64,000 bases of DNA from Ifrita kowaldi (Eukaryota > Chordata > Aves > Passeriformes > Cinclosomatidae): assembly GCA_013398055.1 (NCBI GenBank), contig VZRS01008351.1:949943-1013942 (forward strand). The letters run 5' to 3'. Below, one piece after another: positions 35,501 to 46,315 of this stretch. The notes below the pieces were generated by a model that worked only from the letters and a program-made list of their open reading frames with translations, was not told the DNA's origin and searched no databases. How positions within the stretch are numbered: position 1 is the stretch's first letter; the number at the start of each line of letters is the position of its first letter. A program made the translations under genes and the position numbers.

Positions 35501-37181
35501 ACAAGAGTGCTGTCTGCAAATACCCAGGGTAATCTCCCAGAACTCACTTAGCAAGGCCTTAGGGCTTGGTTCGAGGAACTCCACATCATCTGAAGAAAGA
35601 GGGGGGTAAGAAGGTTCAGAGATCAGAAGATAATTATTAATATAATTTAGAGAAGAAAAAACTAAGATTGAAACCATCTTCAGATAACCTAGAAGTGCCT
35701 ACAAAGAGAAAGGAAATATTTTCCCTGAAATATTTCCCTGTGGGCAAACATTAGAAAAAATAAACCACTTCTAGTAGAGAAGGTAATTCCTCTGAGGCAG
35801 ACTGCTTGGGAGATCAGAGGATTTGAACAACAGATTAAAACCACTTTGGCAGGAACCTTGTAGGCCAAGCTGATCATTCCAAGGCTTGTGCTACAAGAGA
35901 GATGCATACAACATCCGGATTTTCACCTGCAGAGCTCTGCACGTGACTGTAGTTCTGCCCACGGATCCAGGGTGTACAAGATTCACAGAAAGTCATTTCC
36001 ACTTTTACCTGCATAAAATGGTGAAGGAAAAATGACTGATCAGGGGTTCCTGTCTGATCTCAAGTACTGTCTGCAGGTGTGTGAGTTCAGTAAAATCTAA
36101 GGTTCCTGTTAGGAGGCGGGTGATAGAGCAGGGGCGGGCAGCTCCCAGAGCCACTGGTGCTGTGTCAAAGGGCAGGACCAGCCCATCTACCTGCTCTCTA
36201 ATACCAACTGGTCTTCCCCAGGTAGGACAGGTATGTGAAGGAGGGAACTCAAAGCATCCTAGAGACACCTTGGTTCTTGATTTGATTTGATGGCTTTTAG
36301 GGATGAGAAGGAACCCAAATGAGTATTGGATTGGAAGAAGATAAGGGGAATGTCAGGGATTTATTGAATGTTTTGCATTTACATCTTGTCTGCTTATTAA
36401 TTGTAATGATGGTCCAAGAGCTGCTAAACATGGGATAGGTTCTCAATTTTTCATCTAGTAGTAGTTTCAGGCCTCTTTGAAAACATCCTTATCTTTGTTC
36501 ATTTGTTTGTGTGCTTTCTTTGCACAGAAGGTAAAAGCTGGATTTATTTTTAATGTGCTATTCCCCTGCAAGATTTTATTGACTTTGTATTGAGCTGCTA
36601 CATCTAAGAAACCACTGCCATACCATGGAAAGCAATTAAAAAAAAAAAGAAAAAAATCCATCTGCTTTTCCATTCTGCTTCTGGAATTTACCCTCTAAAA
36701 GCTGCCTGTGCAGGCCCTGAAGAAGATCCTGTTACTCTAAGCAAAGCTGGACTAGGCTACTTATTGTTCTAGGCCACTGGTATTCCCCTTTCTCAGACAT
36801 TGCCTGCAGAAATAACGAGCAGCTTAAACAGGGCTCCCTTTTGAAACTGTCAACAGCTTGAGTTCCCCATTTAAAGGCTCTGGCATCAGGGCACCCTGAA
36901 GCCAAGCAATGTTAGCAGGAAAGCAGAATTAATACAGAAGAGGAAAAGCCTGCAGGGAGGGGAGAGGCCTCTTCTGCAGGGTGAGGTGCAGCAGTAGTGT
37001 GTAAGACTGAGATCCAGGGCTCTGCAAATGCTACTGCTTTGTGGCTTTTACCACCAAAGACAGGGTCTCATTCCCACACTTCTGGTTGTGCCATGGCATC
37101 AGCATTTAGCACAAAGCCCATATCAGCTGGTGCAACCCTTCCTCCCCTCTCTGGGACAATATTTTGGGAGGGAGTCTGGTA
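29541..37181. other. Gene-free spacer
   Basis: A 7.6 kb interval with no recognised gene. It contains a short (TTATG)n tract at 35430-35463 and a duplicated CACTTAGATTTAGCT-type word near 31075-31125. Several 100-145 codon frames near 33-35 kb have no recognisable features. Confidence 0.5.
35430..35463. repeat. (TTATG)n short tandem repeat
   Basis: About seven imperfect TTATG/TCATA pentamers in the spacer between the two carrier genes. Confidence 0.85.
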
Positions 37182-37363
37182 ATAGAATCACAGAATGGTT
37201 TGGGTTGAGAGGGACCTCAAAGACCATCCAGTTCCAACCCCTCTGACACAGGCAGGGACACCTCTCACTGGCCCTGGTTTCTTGAAGTGCCATTCAATTT
37301 GGCCTCGAACACTTCCAGGGATGGGGCATCCACAGTTTCTCTGGCAACGTATTCCAGAACATT
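37182..37363 (-). repeat. CR1 LINE, 3' part of an interrupted copy
   Basis: It starts ATAGAATCACAGAATGGTTT and follows the reverse complement of CR1 up to the GGCAACGTATTCCAGAACAT region, where it breaks off at an oppositely oriented CR1. The remainder appears to resume at 37930. Confidence 0.9.
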
Positions 37364-37923
37364 GTAAGCAGGCCAAGGCAGGTGATCCTGCCCCCCTACT
37401 CAGCCCTGGTGAGGCCACACCTGGAGTGCTGTGTCCGGTTCTGAGCTCCTCGGTACAAGAGGGACATGGAGCTCCTGGAGTGAGTCCAGTGGAGGGCTAC
37501 AAACTTGGTCAAGGAACTGGAGCATGTCTCTTACGAGGGAAGGCTGATGGAGCCGGGCCTGTTCAGCCTCGAGAAGAAACCATTGAGAGGGAGCTCAATC
37601 AATGTCTATGAGTATCTGAAGGGAGGGTGTCAAGAGGATGGATCCAGGCTCTTCTTGGTGGTGCTGAGCAAGAAGCAATAGGCAGAAATCAATGCACAGG
37701 AAGTTCAATGTGAACATGAAGAACTTCTTTACTGTGCAGTGACCGCAGACTGGAACAGATTTCCCAGAAATGGTCTGGAGTTTCCCCTTAGTGAAGGTAT
37801 TCAACAACCACCTGGACACAATCCTGTGCCATGTGCTCTGGGATGACCCTGCTTAAGCAGGGAGGTTGGACAAGATGACCCACTGTGGTCCCTTCCAACC
37901 TGAACTGTTCTGTGATTCTGTGA
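37364..37923 (+). repeat. CR1 LINE fragment, nested in an older CR1
   Basis: About 560 bp of CR1 in sense orientation. It runs from GGTGATCCTGCCCCCCTACT through GGAGGTTGGACAAGATGACC to the ATTCTGTGA terminus at 37923. It sits between two pieces of a minus-strand CR1. Confidence 0.92.
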
Positions 37924-37929
37924 ACAAGT

Positions 37930-38005
37930 TCTCCCCAGAGCTTTCTCTTCTCCAGGCTGAACAGCCCTGACTCCCCCAGCCTTTCCTCATAACAGCTCTT
38001 ACAGG
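37930..38005 (-). repeat. CR1 LINE, upstream part of the interrupted copy
   Basis: CTTTCTCTTCTCCAGGCTGA and the following CAGCCTTTCCTCATAAC match the CR1 reverse complement. They continue the copy begun at 37182, minus roughly 150-200 bp that seem lost at the junction. Confidence 0.75.
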
Positions 38006-38284
38006 CATTTTACCCCTGTTAAAAGGAGGCACTCCCTCCAAAGACCTCATGATATCAGCTCCACAGGCTTTCCAACCACAAGCACTCAGGGATGCCTCTT
38101 CCCCGAAGCAGGACCCCCCGGACAGCCTCCCCGAAGCACCCAAAACAACTCAAGCGCTATTGATGCTCCACAGCAGGGATGCTCTGCCCCCTCCACTCTC
38201 CAACCACCACCTCCCCAGCCTCCCAGATTTTTTCAGCCTTTACTTCTGGTTCATTACGCAGCTGTTGCAGAGAAAGAAGTGACA

Positions 38285-39240
38285 GGTTGGGGGCGGGGGG
38301 AGAGAGGGGTGTCAGCGCTGCCGAAGGGGAGCCCAGTCTCGGCATCCCCAATCCCGGCACCCGCATCCCCGTCCCGTCCCTCGCCGGGAGCCGCCCCCGC
38401 GCGGCCGCCAGTGGCTGGGGGCGGTCTGGGGGGAGGTGTCCCTTCGCCCCCGCCCCCGGAGGCGCGGCCCGGCCCCTCCGTAGGGTAGAAAGGGCTGGGC
38501 GGCGGGCGCGCAGCGGCAGAGCGCGGAGCGCAGGGCCCACGCTGCCGGCATGGCTCTGGATTTCCTGGCGGGATGCGTTGGTGGTGAGTGTCAGAGGGCT
38601 GCAGGGGGAAAAATAATCATTAAGAAAATGGTGCGGAAGGGGGAGAGAAAGGGGAAAGGAAAAGAGGGAGAAGGGGGTGGGAGGAGAATAGTAATTAAAA
38701 AAAAAGCAGAAAAAAAAGCTTAAAAAGGAAAAGGGGAGTAAGGGGAGGAATATAAAAAGGTAGGAAATAGAGAAGAGGCGGAGAAGGGAATAGAACGAAA
38801 TGTTTTTAAAATGCGGAAGAAAGGCAGGCAGGTCGGCGGGGAGGGCTGGGCGCGGCGCTGTTATTTTGGGAGTGGAGGATGGTGCCGGGGGCGATGAGAG
38901 CGGCCCCCGCTGCAGCAGGGGCCGGGCCCGGGCGGGGGAAGCTCTCGGGGGTTCCCGTGTGCCGGGGCGTGCGGGCCGAGCCCTCCGCGGCCGTGCCGCA
39001 GCGCCGGGGACTGCCCGAGGGGGATGGAAGGAGTGGGGATGGGGACGGGGGTCTGGGGCGAGCGCAGGGGCAGCGGCGCGGTCGGGAGCCCCGACCTGGG
39101 CGCAGGGACCCTGGGCAGCTCTAAGATGGAGAGGAGAGAATGCGAACACGCGTCCTGCGCTTCCCCGCGCATCTGCGGCCGGCCTGCCGCCTGCTATTTT
39201 TAGCAGTTATTAAATTGTGTGCAGGAGGCTTTTTCTCGCG
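38285..39240 (+). promoter_or_regulatory. SLC25A29: SLC25A29 CpG-island promoter
   Basis: Strongly GC- and CpG-rich sequence flanking the first exon. It has several GC-box motifs (GGGGGCGGGG near 38287, GGGGGCGG near 38415, CGCCCCCGCCCCCGG near 38444) and no TATA box near the start codon. The island is interrupted by a purine-rich tract at about 38599-38800. Transcription probably starts in the 38450-38540 area, by inference. Confidence 0.75.
38550..38583 (+). CDS. SLC25A29: SLC25A29 exon 1 (coding part)
   Basis: MALDFLAGCVG plus one base of Gly-12. The donor GTGAGT starts at 38584 (phase 1). Confidence 0.95.
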
Positions 39241-42200
39241 TCTTTTCGGGTATTTGCGCTTGCTGTTTTCCTTGCCAACCTCGCAAAGATTTTTTTAAAT
39301 CCCTTTTTTCAGCGTCTCTCTGGCTTCATCCTAGTGCTCCTTGCCTTGCCAGGGTTCCCGCAGGGTCAGCTGTACCGCTGGCCTTTCCGTGCCGAGCACA
39401 GTGCACACTGCTGTTTTTCTATCTTGGGCTATGTCGCTGACGTGCTGGCCTTAAACAACCTGGACTGCACCATCCTGGAGCTGCTGCCACATCTTCCCCG
39501 GGAGAGGGAGGGCGGCTATCTTGCCACAAACGTGGGAAAGGTGCACTGACGCTTTTGTAGCTGTCGCTGTTGTCAGCGGCCACTAAGGACTGCTGGGTCG
39601 CAGAAGTTCAGAGGATTCACTGCTCCAGCCTTTGTGTGCAAAATGCCTGTGTTTAGATTGGTGTAACTAATAGGGCCTGCATGTGACTTCTGAAAAGTCC
39701 TTTGGTGCTAGAATAAAGAAAACGTTTTAGTAATGCATGGTCCCTCTGCAGGGGCTGCTGTCACATCTGGAAAGGCTGTAGGCAGAGAGCAGGAATGTTC
39801 TGCTGCCTTTAGAGATGCTTACACATTTTCTGTGCCTGCACAGAGCGATATGCACATGAAATATTGTGCTTTGGAGGAAACCTGCATTTTCTGCCCACTG
39901 TACTTGCCTTGGGCTGAGGCCAGGGGTCACGACTGCACATTCCATGTGGTGTGGCACAGTCTGTAGTCACACACCTCAACCCCTGCCTGGGGCTCAGAGG
40001 CTTGGCTAGAAGCATAAAGGCACCTGGTACTGGCCTGAAGGACTGAACTGTAGATCTCTTATCTCCTGACTTGGTAGGATGCTCTTTACCTGGGTTGCCA
40101 ACCATGATGTGCACTCACACCTCAGGCTGGTGCTCCTGCTTGGGCTACTGTAGCCCCAGATCCAGGAAGAAAATTCAGAGTAATAACCATGGCATTTGTT
40201 TTGTTTCAGGTGCTGCTGGTGTGCTGGTAGGACATCCCTTTGACACTGTTAAGGTGGGTTGATTATGAAATATATTTGCCTCTAAGTAGAAAACTTAGGT
40301 TCTCCAAGGAGTGGAGGAGGAAAAAAAATCCCCAGACACTGTAGGAGTGAAAATCTGCGTGGGAAAGCTTGGAGCAATCCTCCACAACCACTGTTTATAG
40401 ATTCTTCAATCTCTAGCTCTTCAGAAGTGAAAACTTAGTAACATAAACCTTGGCCTTAAACTGCTAGTGCAGTGCAGTAACAATCTGGTATTTAGAAATA
40501 CAACCTTACATTTAACTAAATTTTGTTCTAAGCTTGCTTTTCTGCAGCTGTTCAACACTATCTGCTAAAACTTCCTCTCCCTGCATTTGTGACTCAAACC
40601 CACTTTGTTAGTAGGTTGAAAGTCTGTGTTTTGCTTTCCCCTCAAGCTCTACTATTACTCCTTAATTTGTAGCACTAGCCAAAGGGTGGAAGTCAATAAA
40701 AATCCACGGTATGAAGCTTGTCTGGGGGCTTTTTCCTCCAAGTATTATTATATATTTGTCTTAACTTTCCAAGTTAAAACTGATTTTCTGATGGTCTGTT
40801 AGTTCTGTGTGTTACGCATACTTCAGCTACTATAAATACAAGATTTGGCGTCTCCTGGAGGGTCCCTCAGCCAGGGCTCTCAGGAGTCCAAGCCCATCTT
40901 TCAGAATGGAATCACAATTTAAGTCATCTTTTGGCAGCCTTATCCAAAGTGTCGCACTGGAAGAACAGAAGAAGGGATATCAATGTATTCCCTGCTAAAG
41001 TAATATATCAGGTCACTTGACTGCAGCAGACAGCATGCCACGTAGTAAATCTGTGTTTGGAACACCTTTACCTTGCTGAATTTAGATGTGCAAAGGCTGT
41101 GGGCTGATAGTGTTACGGAGGACCCCACCACATTCTGTATTCCAGCGCATGGTTAATTCAGTACAGAATTTCCAAGCTACTGGATATTGGTCCTCCTTGC
41201 AAGCCTGCTGTGCAAGCTGCTCAAACAGTAAAATCTGTCTTTTTGTTGCTCAGAATGTGGTAAATTTGGCAGTTAAATAATTCAGCTGAGTTCTAGAATG
41301 TATTTTCGGGAATGGTATTATCCAGACTCGCACAATTTTTCTTATGGTACCAGAGCCAGCTGTCTTTTTCTCTCCCATCCTGCCAAGTTTTACATGCTTA
41401 ACTGAAGGTGATGGGTCATTTCATTGAATCCAGCAAAACTACTAAAATTCTGTTCTCAGACTAAAGGTAACTATGTGTGGGTTTTTTAGTTGTTGTTTTT
41501 TTAAAGTGGAACAGCTTCTACTATGTGAAACTAAATGTTTAACTGTGAAAACTGGGGTTCCCATGCTGGTTTCAGCAGATGTATTATTGCAAAATACAGG
41601 TATTGGCTTTGGAAAAAAGCATCTTGCTTTACAACAGAGCAAATAATTTGTTTCTGGATTACTCTGAATTTTTAATGAAATCCAGCGTGGCACATGATAT
41701 TTTCATTTCCATAAGAAGGTATTGTAGGCATTTATCTGTATTTTGTTAGAGCAAATACTAATGTTTGTATTATTAGCTGGCATAGTCACCACTGTATGTG
41801 GAAAAACTAACTCTAACCACCCTTTAAGGAGAAAAAAAAAGACGTTGCATAACTTGTGTATGTATATGTGTTAAGAATTAACTCTTTTCATAGTTCTGCA
41901 GTGTTTAAAGGGCTTACTGGTAGTCACCTTAGACTGTGCATTTTTAATATGACTGAACAATGGGAAAGCTGCTTAGATAAGCTGAAGTTTTACTTCTGTC
42001 GTGGCATTTAAGCTCTTCTTTTTTTTGGCTGGTGCTCATGTTTCACAGAGCGGGGAGGGGGATGGTGGGACACACAGGGAGACATTAAGCCGGTGAAGTC
42101 ACCCTGCGAAACCTGCAACTGAGCTGATCTCAGAACTGGCAAACTCCTTATCCCTGGTTTGTTGATGTAATGTATACAATTGCTTTTTTGCTTTTAACTG

Positions 42201-45200
42201 CCTTTACTTTCTGAGCTAGGGGCTGTCTTCATTAACAGCAAAAGTGTTACTTTGTTGTAGATGACAGATAAGCCTCATCACGGGAGAGTTACCTAGTAAG
42301 TATAGCCCAGGTGAACACTTCTGTTTCTCTCAGTCTTAATTTATTCTCAAATGTATTAGTTCAAGTAAAGAACTGAAAGACTTATGAAGCTTATTCCCTT
42401 TTGAGTTTTAAACTGATGCATCCCTCTTCTACAGCTATGGCATGGAGGGAGTGGGGTTTAAATATCCCTTTTTTTAAAATGTAGTTTTATTCTGAACCTT
42501 CTTTCTGCTATGCATTTCTGGCTGTATACACTCCCACACACAGTGCCTCTAAAACTGAATCTCAGGCACACTGCTGTTGAGGTCTTATCCACTACATATT
42601 CTTGGATGATGTTTTCATTGCTCAAATACTTCTGAAGTCACTGATTTCCCACATTATTAAATGCTTGGACTGCTTTGGGGATGTAGTGGTTTGGGTTTTT
42701 TTATTTAGTCTTGAGTGCCTTTATAAAAGTCTTTAGTGATATTAAATTACTGGGGGTTACTACTGGACCTAAACCCTTAGTAACAGTGTTTCCCAACAAG
42801 AAGGAAGCTAGAATATTGGGCAATGAATGGAATAGGTGGATAAACTTTGCACATGATTCATCTTTCCTGTAGTTGTACACACTAAGGAGCTTGTTGAATA
42901 TGGCATTAACCTGCATGAAAATGCAAGTTTTACGTGCACTTGTTGCCTTACGTGGCAGTTTGCTAATGTGGGTACCCTTATGTGACCAGCACTGTGCTCA
43001 AGAATAAGAGGTTTTTCGTTCTTAGATATGAATAGTCAGTACTCTAAATACTCTACCCTACAGCAAGGTTTAATTGGTTAATACTTCACAAATTATTTAG
43101 ACAAAAATAGTGGGAGCTGTATGCCACTAGGAAATTCAACCCATATATGCAATATGACTAATTCTAAACCACTAAACACAAGCAGAAAAGATAAAGTAAG
43201 AAGGTTCCTAAGCTGCAAATCCCCCAAAGCCCATACACGTGGAAGTCACAGACAAGGTTTGAAACAATGACAGTAAATTATAAATGGAATAAAACCTTTT
43301 GTTTGTGCAATTGTGACAGCTTGTTAAGATTTGCCTTTGCTTGTGGACCTGCTCCTTTAACAGTTTTGACAGTCTGTCTACTCCTCAAAAGTCACTTGAA
43401 GTAACAAAGGATTTATTTTCTTTGAATCCTACTGTAAACCTGCTTTTTATGCTGAGATGTTGCAAGACCCAAGGTGATCTCAGCCTCCCACTGTGGCTAG
43501 CATACACTAATGTATATACTAAAAAACCACTGAAAAATAAAGTTTTGATTTACAAAGCATAAAATAACACGTTGTAGGAAAAATACTAAAACTATCAATT
43601 TAGTTTTGCTTTGAAGAAAGCTAACCTGAATGTAGGATTCTGACAAACCACCTCCATTAATAATTTTCTAGACACACATATTGCAGGTGTTTCATTGTTG
43701 TGGTGGTGTTATTACTTTAGGCAAGCAGATGAAAAAGAATTAAGTTCAGGAATCTTCCACACAGACATGATACTTTTTTCTTTTGCTCAGAATAAGGGAC
43801 TGAACTTTTTTGCCCTGGAGTTGCAGCAGCAGCATTAAATGGTTGATAAGCATCTTTTCTGAAGAACATTGCAGCCCTCCATGCTGGAGATCAAACAGAG
43901 ATTTATAACTTTATCAATCCAGTGAAATCAATGTATTGAGTTTATTGCAGTGTAGGGCTTTGCCTAAGATAGGTAGAACTGAGACTTTTAAAAAGTGTGC
44001 TGAGGGCAAATAAGCATGAAAAAAACAGAATTGGAATTTTCCATTAAAGGTTAAAAAGCATCTGGAAAAGGGCCTGTCTAAGACCACCAGTTACAGTAGC
44101 ATGTGTCTCTCCAGCAGAACATATTGTTTCAGTTTTGGAAAAGTTAATTGATTACTTACATTTAAAGGCTTAAAACAGCTACACCCTCACCAATTGCTTA
44201 CATCCAGCAGGCTAAAAAACCAAAACAGACTGAAATTTAAAAGGACAAATGGCTGTTTACTCCTTCCCATATGCAAAGAGACATCTTAAGAGTCACTGCC
44301 CAGCTACCCCCTGAAAAAATAATCAGATCTCAATGAATGGGCCCAAATCTGGCAGTCAGAAACACTATGGGTATTGTTGAAAGTTTTCATCCTTTTAAAA
44401 TTATCCTAATCTCATGCTTGACTTGCAAATAATTTTTTTATTAGGTTGTCTCAGGTTTGCACAGGTATTCCTTAGTGTGAACAGAAGTATTATTGGCAGC
44501 TAAAGAAAGTCCCTATTGTAGCCAGCACTGGAAAGCATCTGTTTGAAATTCTAGATATCAATGTACCCTTCCACTTACTGGCTTGCTAAGAGTCACAAGA
44601 AGTTAATAATCCTCTTCCCCTCATATTTTCACTCCCAAGATTAATTCAAAACACTTACACAAGATTTTTCAAATTATTGTGCCACATATGGCATTCCAGT
44701 GTCCAGCCTGCACTCTTGCATATGCATTGCTATAGCAAATATCCACATAGGTACAAGACAGTAGCTTGCCCTTTAGGCTGTTCCTGATGTACAAGTTGGT
44801 ATCTCACACAACTTTTTGTAGGTTCGTCTGCAAGTTCAAAATGTAGAGAAACCTCTCTACCGTGGGACTTTCCATTGCTTTCAGTCCATCATAAAGCAAG
44901 AATCTGTAAGTACAAAATTAATGCTTTGCATATTGTTTTTATCTTCATATATTTTGGCTCAGGAGGGTGGGAAAGCTGTTAAAAAAAAAAAAAACAAATG
45001 TTGAAGATCAAGAGATAAAGCATATTCTGAACCTCACCTGATTGTACAGCAGATATTGTAGTCAGAACTTTGCCAGAAACTTTGTGAAGATCACTAAGTC
45101 AGAAAATGGTATTTTGAGGTTAGCATTTTAAATAAAATAAGAAGTTATTTAAATAACTAATTTTCTGAGAATCTAAGCAATGAGTGAAGAAATTGGTGGG

Positions 45201-46315
45201 GTGTTTTTGCTGCTGAAGCTTTAGGACCATTGCTAAAAGGGTAGCTTCAGGCTTTACATAAGATATTTAAAAAGAAAAAGTAAAAAAATTGCCAGTAGAC
45301 TCTTCTCTGGATGGAGTAAGATTCTTCTCTGGATGGAGTAAGATTATTTTCTGGATGTGTTCAACTATATTTTTATACTGCTAAATTGCTTAGATGTTTG
45401 TGTCCTAGGCAGAGATGAAACTTTTTTTAACAAAACAAGGTGGTCCTGATCTGGCCACTGTTACAAAGCTGGGGTAAAAAACAAGGGAGAGCCAGAAAGG
45501 CTGTGTTCTGCAGTTTGAGGAGGTTATCCACACCACTGCTAAAAAGGGTTTTTCCTCCCTTCTTCCATTAGGCTTTTGGACTCTATAAAGGTATTGGGTC
45601 ACCAATGATGGGACTTACGTTCATTAACGCGCTGGTGTTTGGTGTGCAAGGGAACACCCTTCGTGCTCTGGGCAAAGACACTCCTCTGAACCAGTTCCTT
45701 GCAGGGTCAGCAGCAGGGGCCATCCAGTGCGTCATCTGCTGTCCCATGGAGCTGGCAAAGACAAGGATGCAGCTTCAAGGGACAGGAGAATATAAACTAA
45801 AAACGAAGAACTACAAAAATTCTCTGGACTGCTTGATCAAAATCTATCAAAAGGAAGGGCTGAGGGGTATCAACAGAGGCATGGTCTCTACCTTCATAAG
45901 AGAAACCCCAAGCTTTGGCTTTTACTTCCTGACCTATGACTGCATGACTCGGTATTTAGGCTGTGAAGCTGAAGACAGTTATGTTATTCCCAAACTGCTG
46001 TTTTCTGGAGGGATGTCGGGAATCGTGTCCTGGCTCTCAACCTACCCCATGGATGTGATCAAATCCCGGCTTCAGGCCGATGGAGTCGGAGGCGTCACAC
46101 AGTACAACGGCATCCTGGACTGTGTCCGCAAGAGTTACCATGAGGAAGGCTGGAGGGTGTTCACGAGAGGTCTCACTTCCACACTTCTCCGTGCTTTTCC
46201 TGTCAATGCAGCTACCTTTGCTACTGTCACTGTGTTCCTAATGTACATGAAGTCAGAAGACAACCTTCCTGAATGTGAACCAGGTCCAGTAATCCATCAG
46301 CCTTCCAGTTTGTGA
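38550..46315 (+). CDS. SLC25A29: Mitochondrial basic amino acid carrier SLC25A29, complete
   Basis: Inner-membrane carrier for arginine, lysine and other basic amino acids (also called ORNT3). Exons: 38550-38583, 40210-40253, 44822-44905, 45572-46315. The product is 301 aa against 303 in human. Signatures PFDTVK (residues 21-26), PMELAK (112-117) and PMDVIK in the last third define the three carrier repeats. The C-terminus ends QPSSL as in human. ATG at 38550 is chosen because MALDFLAGC aligns with the family start. The CpG island suggests broad expression. All junctions are GT-AG and the frame is intact. Confidence 0.97.
38584..40209 (+). other. SLC25A29 intron 1 with polypurine tract
   Basis: The first ~220 nt after the donor are almost all purines on the plus strand (about 38599-38800). 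GC-rich island sequence follows to ~39240, then ordinary intron DNA. Confidence 0.7.
40210..40253 (+). CDS. SLC25A29: SLC25A29 exon 2, first carrier signature
   Basis: 44 nt, phase 1 to 0, encoding GAAGVLVGHPFDTVK. Acceptor AG at 40208-40209, donor GT at 40254-40255. Confidence 0.95.
40254..44821 (+). other. SLC25A29 intron 2
   Basis: A 4.6 kb AT-rich intron. I recognise no repeat family, RNA gene or extra exon in it. Confidence 0.6.
44822..44905 (+). CDS. SLC25A29: SLC25A29 exon 3
   Basis: 84 nt, phase 0 to 0. It reads VRLQVQNVEKPLYRGTFHC and then FQSIIKQES. It is 12 nt longer than the matching SLC25A47 exon. The preceding intron is about 4.6 kb. Confidence 0.95.
45301..45360. repeat. 22 bp tandem repeat
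   Basis: The unit TCTTCTCTGGATGGAGTAAG plus AT is present twice exactly (45301-45322, 45323-45344), with a diverged partial third copy. It lies in intron 3 of SLC25A29, about 210 bp before the acceptor. Confidence 0.9.
45572..46315 (+). CDS. SLC25A29: SLC25A29 exon 4, second and third carrier repeats
   Basis: 744 nt to TGA at 46313-46315. It starts AFGLYKGIGSPMMGLTF and includes CCPMELAKTRMQLQ and STYPMDVIKSRLQADG. The open frame begins in the intron. An ATG at 45605 inside this exon is Met-66, not the start. Confidence 0.97.
   Translation, partial: AFGLYKGIGSPMMGLTFINALVFGVQGNTLRALGKDTPLNQFLAGSAAGAIQCVICCPMELAKTRMQLQGTGEYKLKTKNYKNSLDCLIKIYQKEGLRGINRGMVSTFIRETPSFGFYFLTYDCMTRYLGCEAEDSYVIPKLLFSGGMSGIVSWLSTYPMDVIKSRLQADGVGGVTQYNGILDCVRKSYHEEGWRVFTRGLTSTLLRAFPVNAATFATVTVFLMYMKSEDNLPECEPGPVIHQPSSL

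Noticed and set aside
38157..39149. 330-codon open frame on the minus strand over the SLC25A29 promoter
   Set aside because: It runs antisense through a CpG island. The composition is Pro/Ala/Arg plus Phe/Ser low complexity from the GC-rich and polypurine tracts, with no domain. GC-rich DNA gives long chance frames.
15802..46315. A miR-345 homolog, which in mammals lies beside SLC25A29
   Set aside because: I saw no hairpin I could support in the matching interval, and this microRNA is to my knowledge mammal-restricted.
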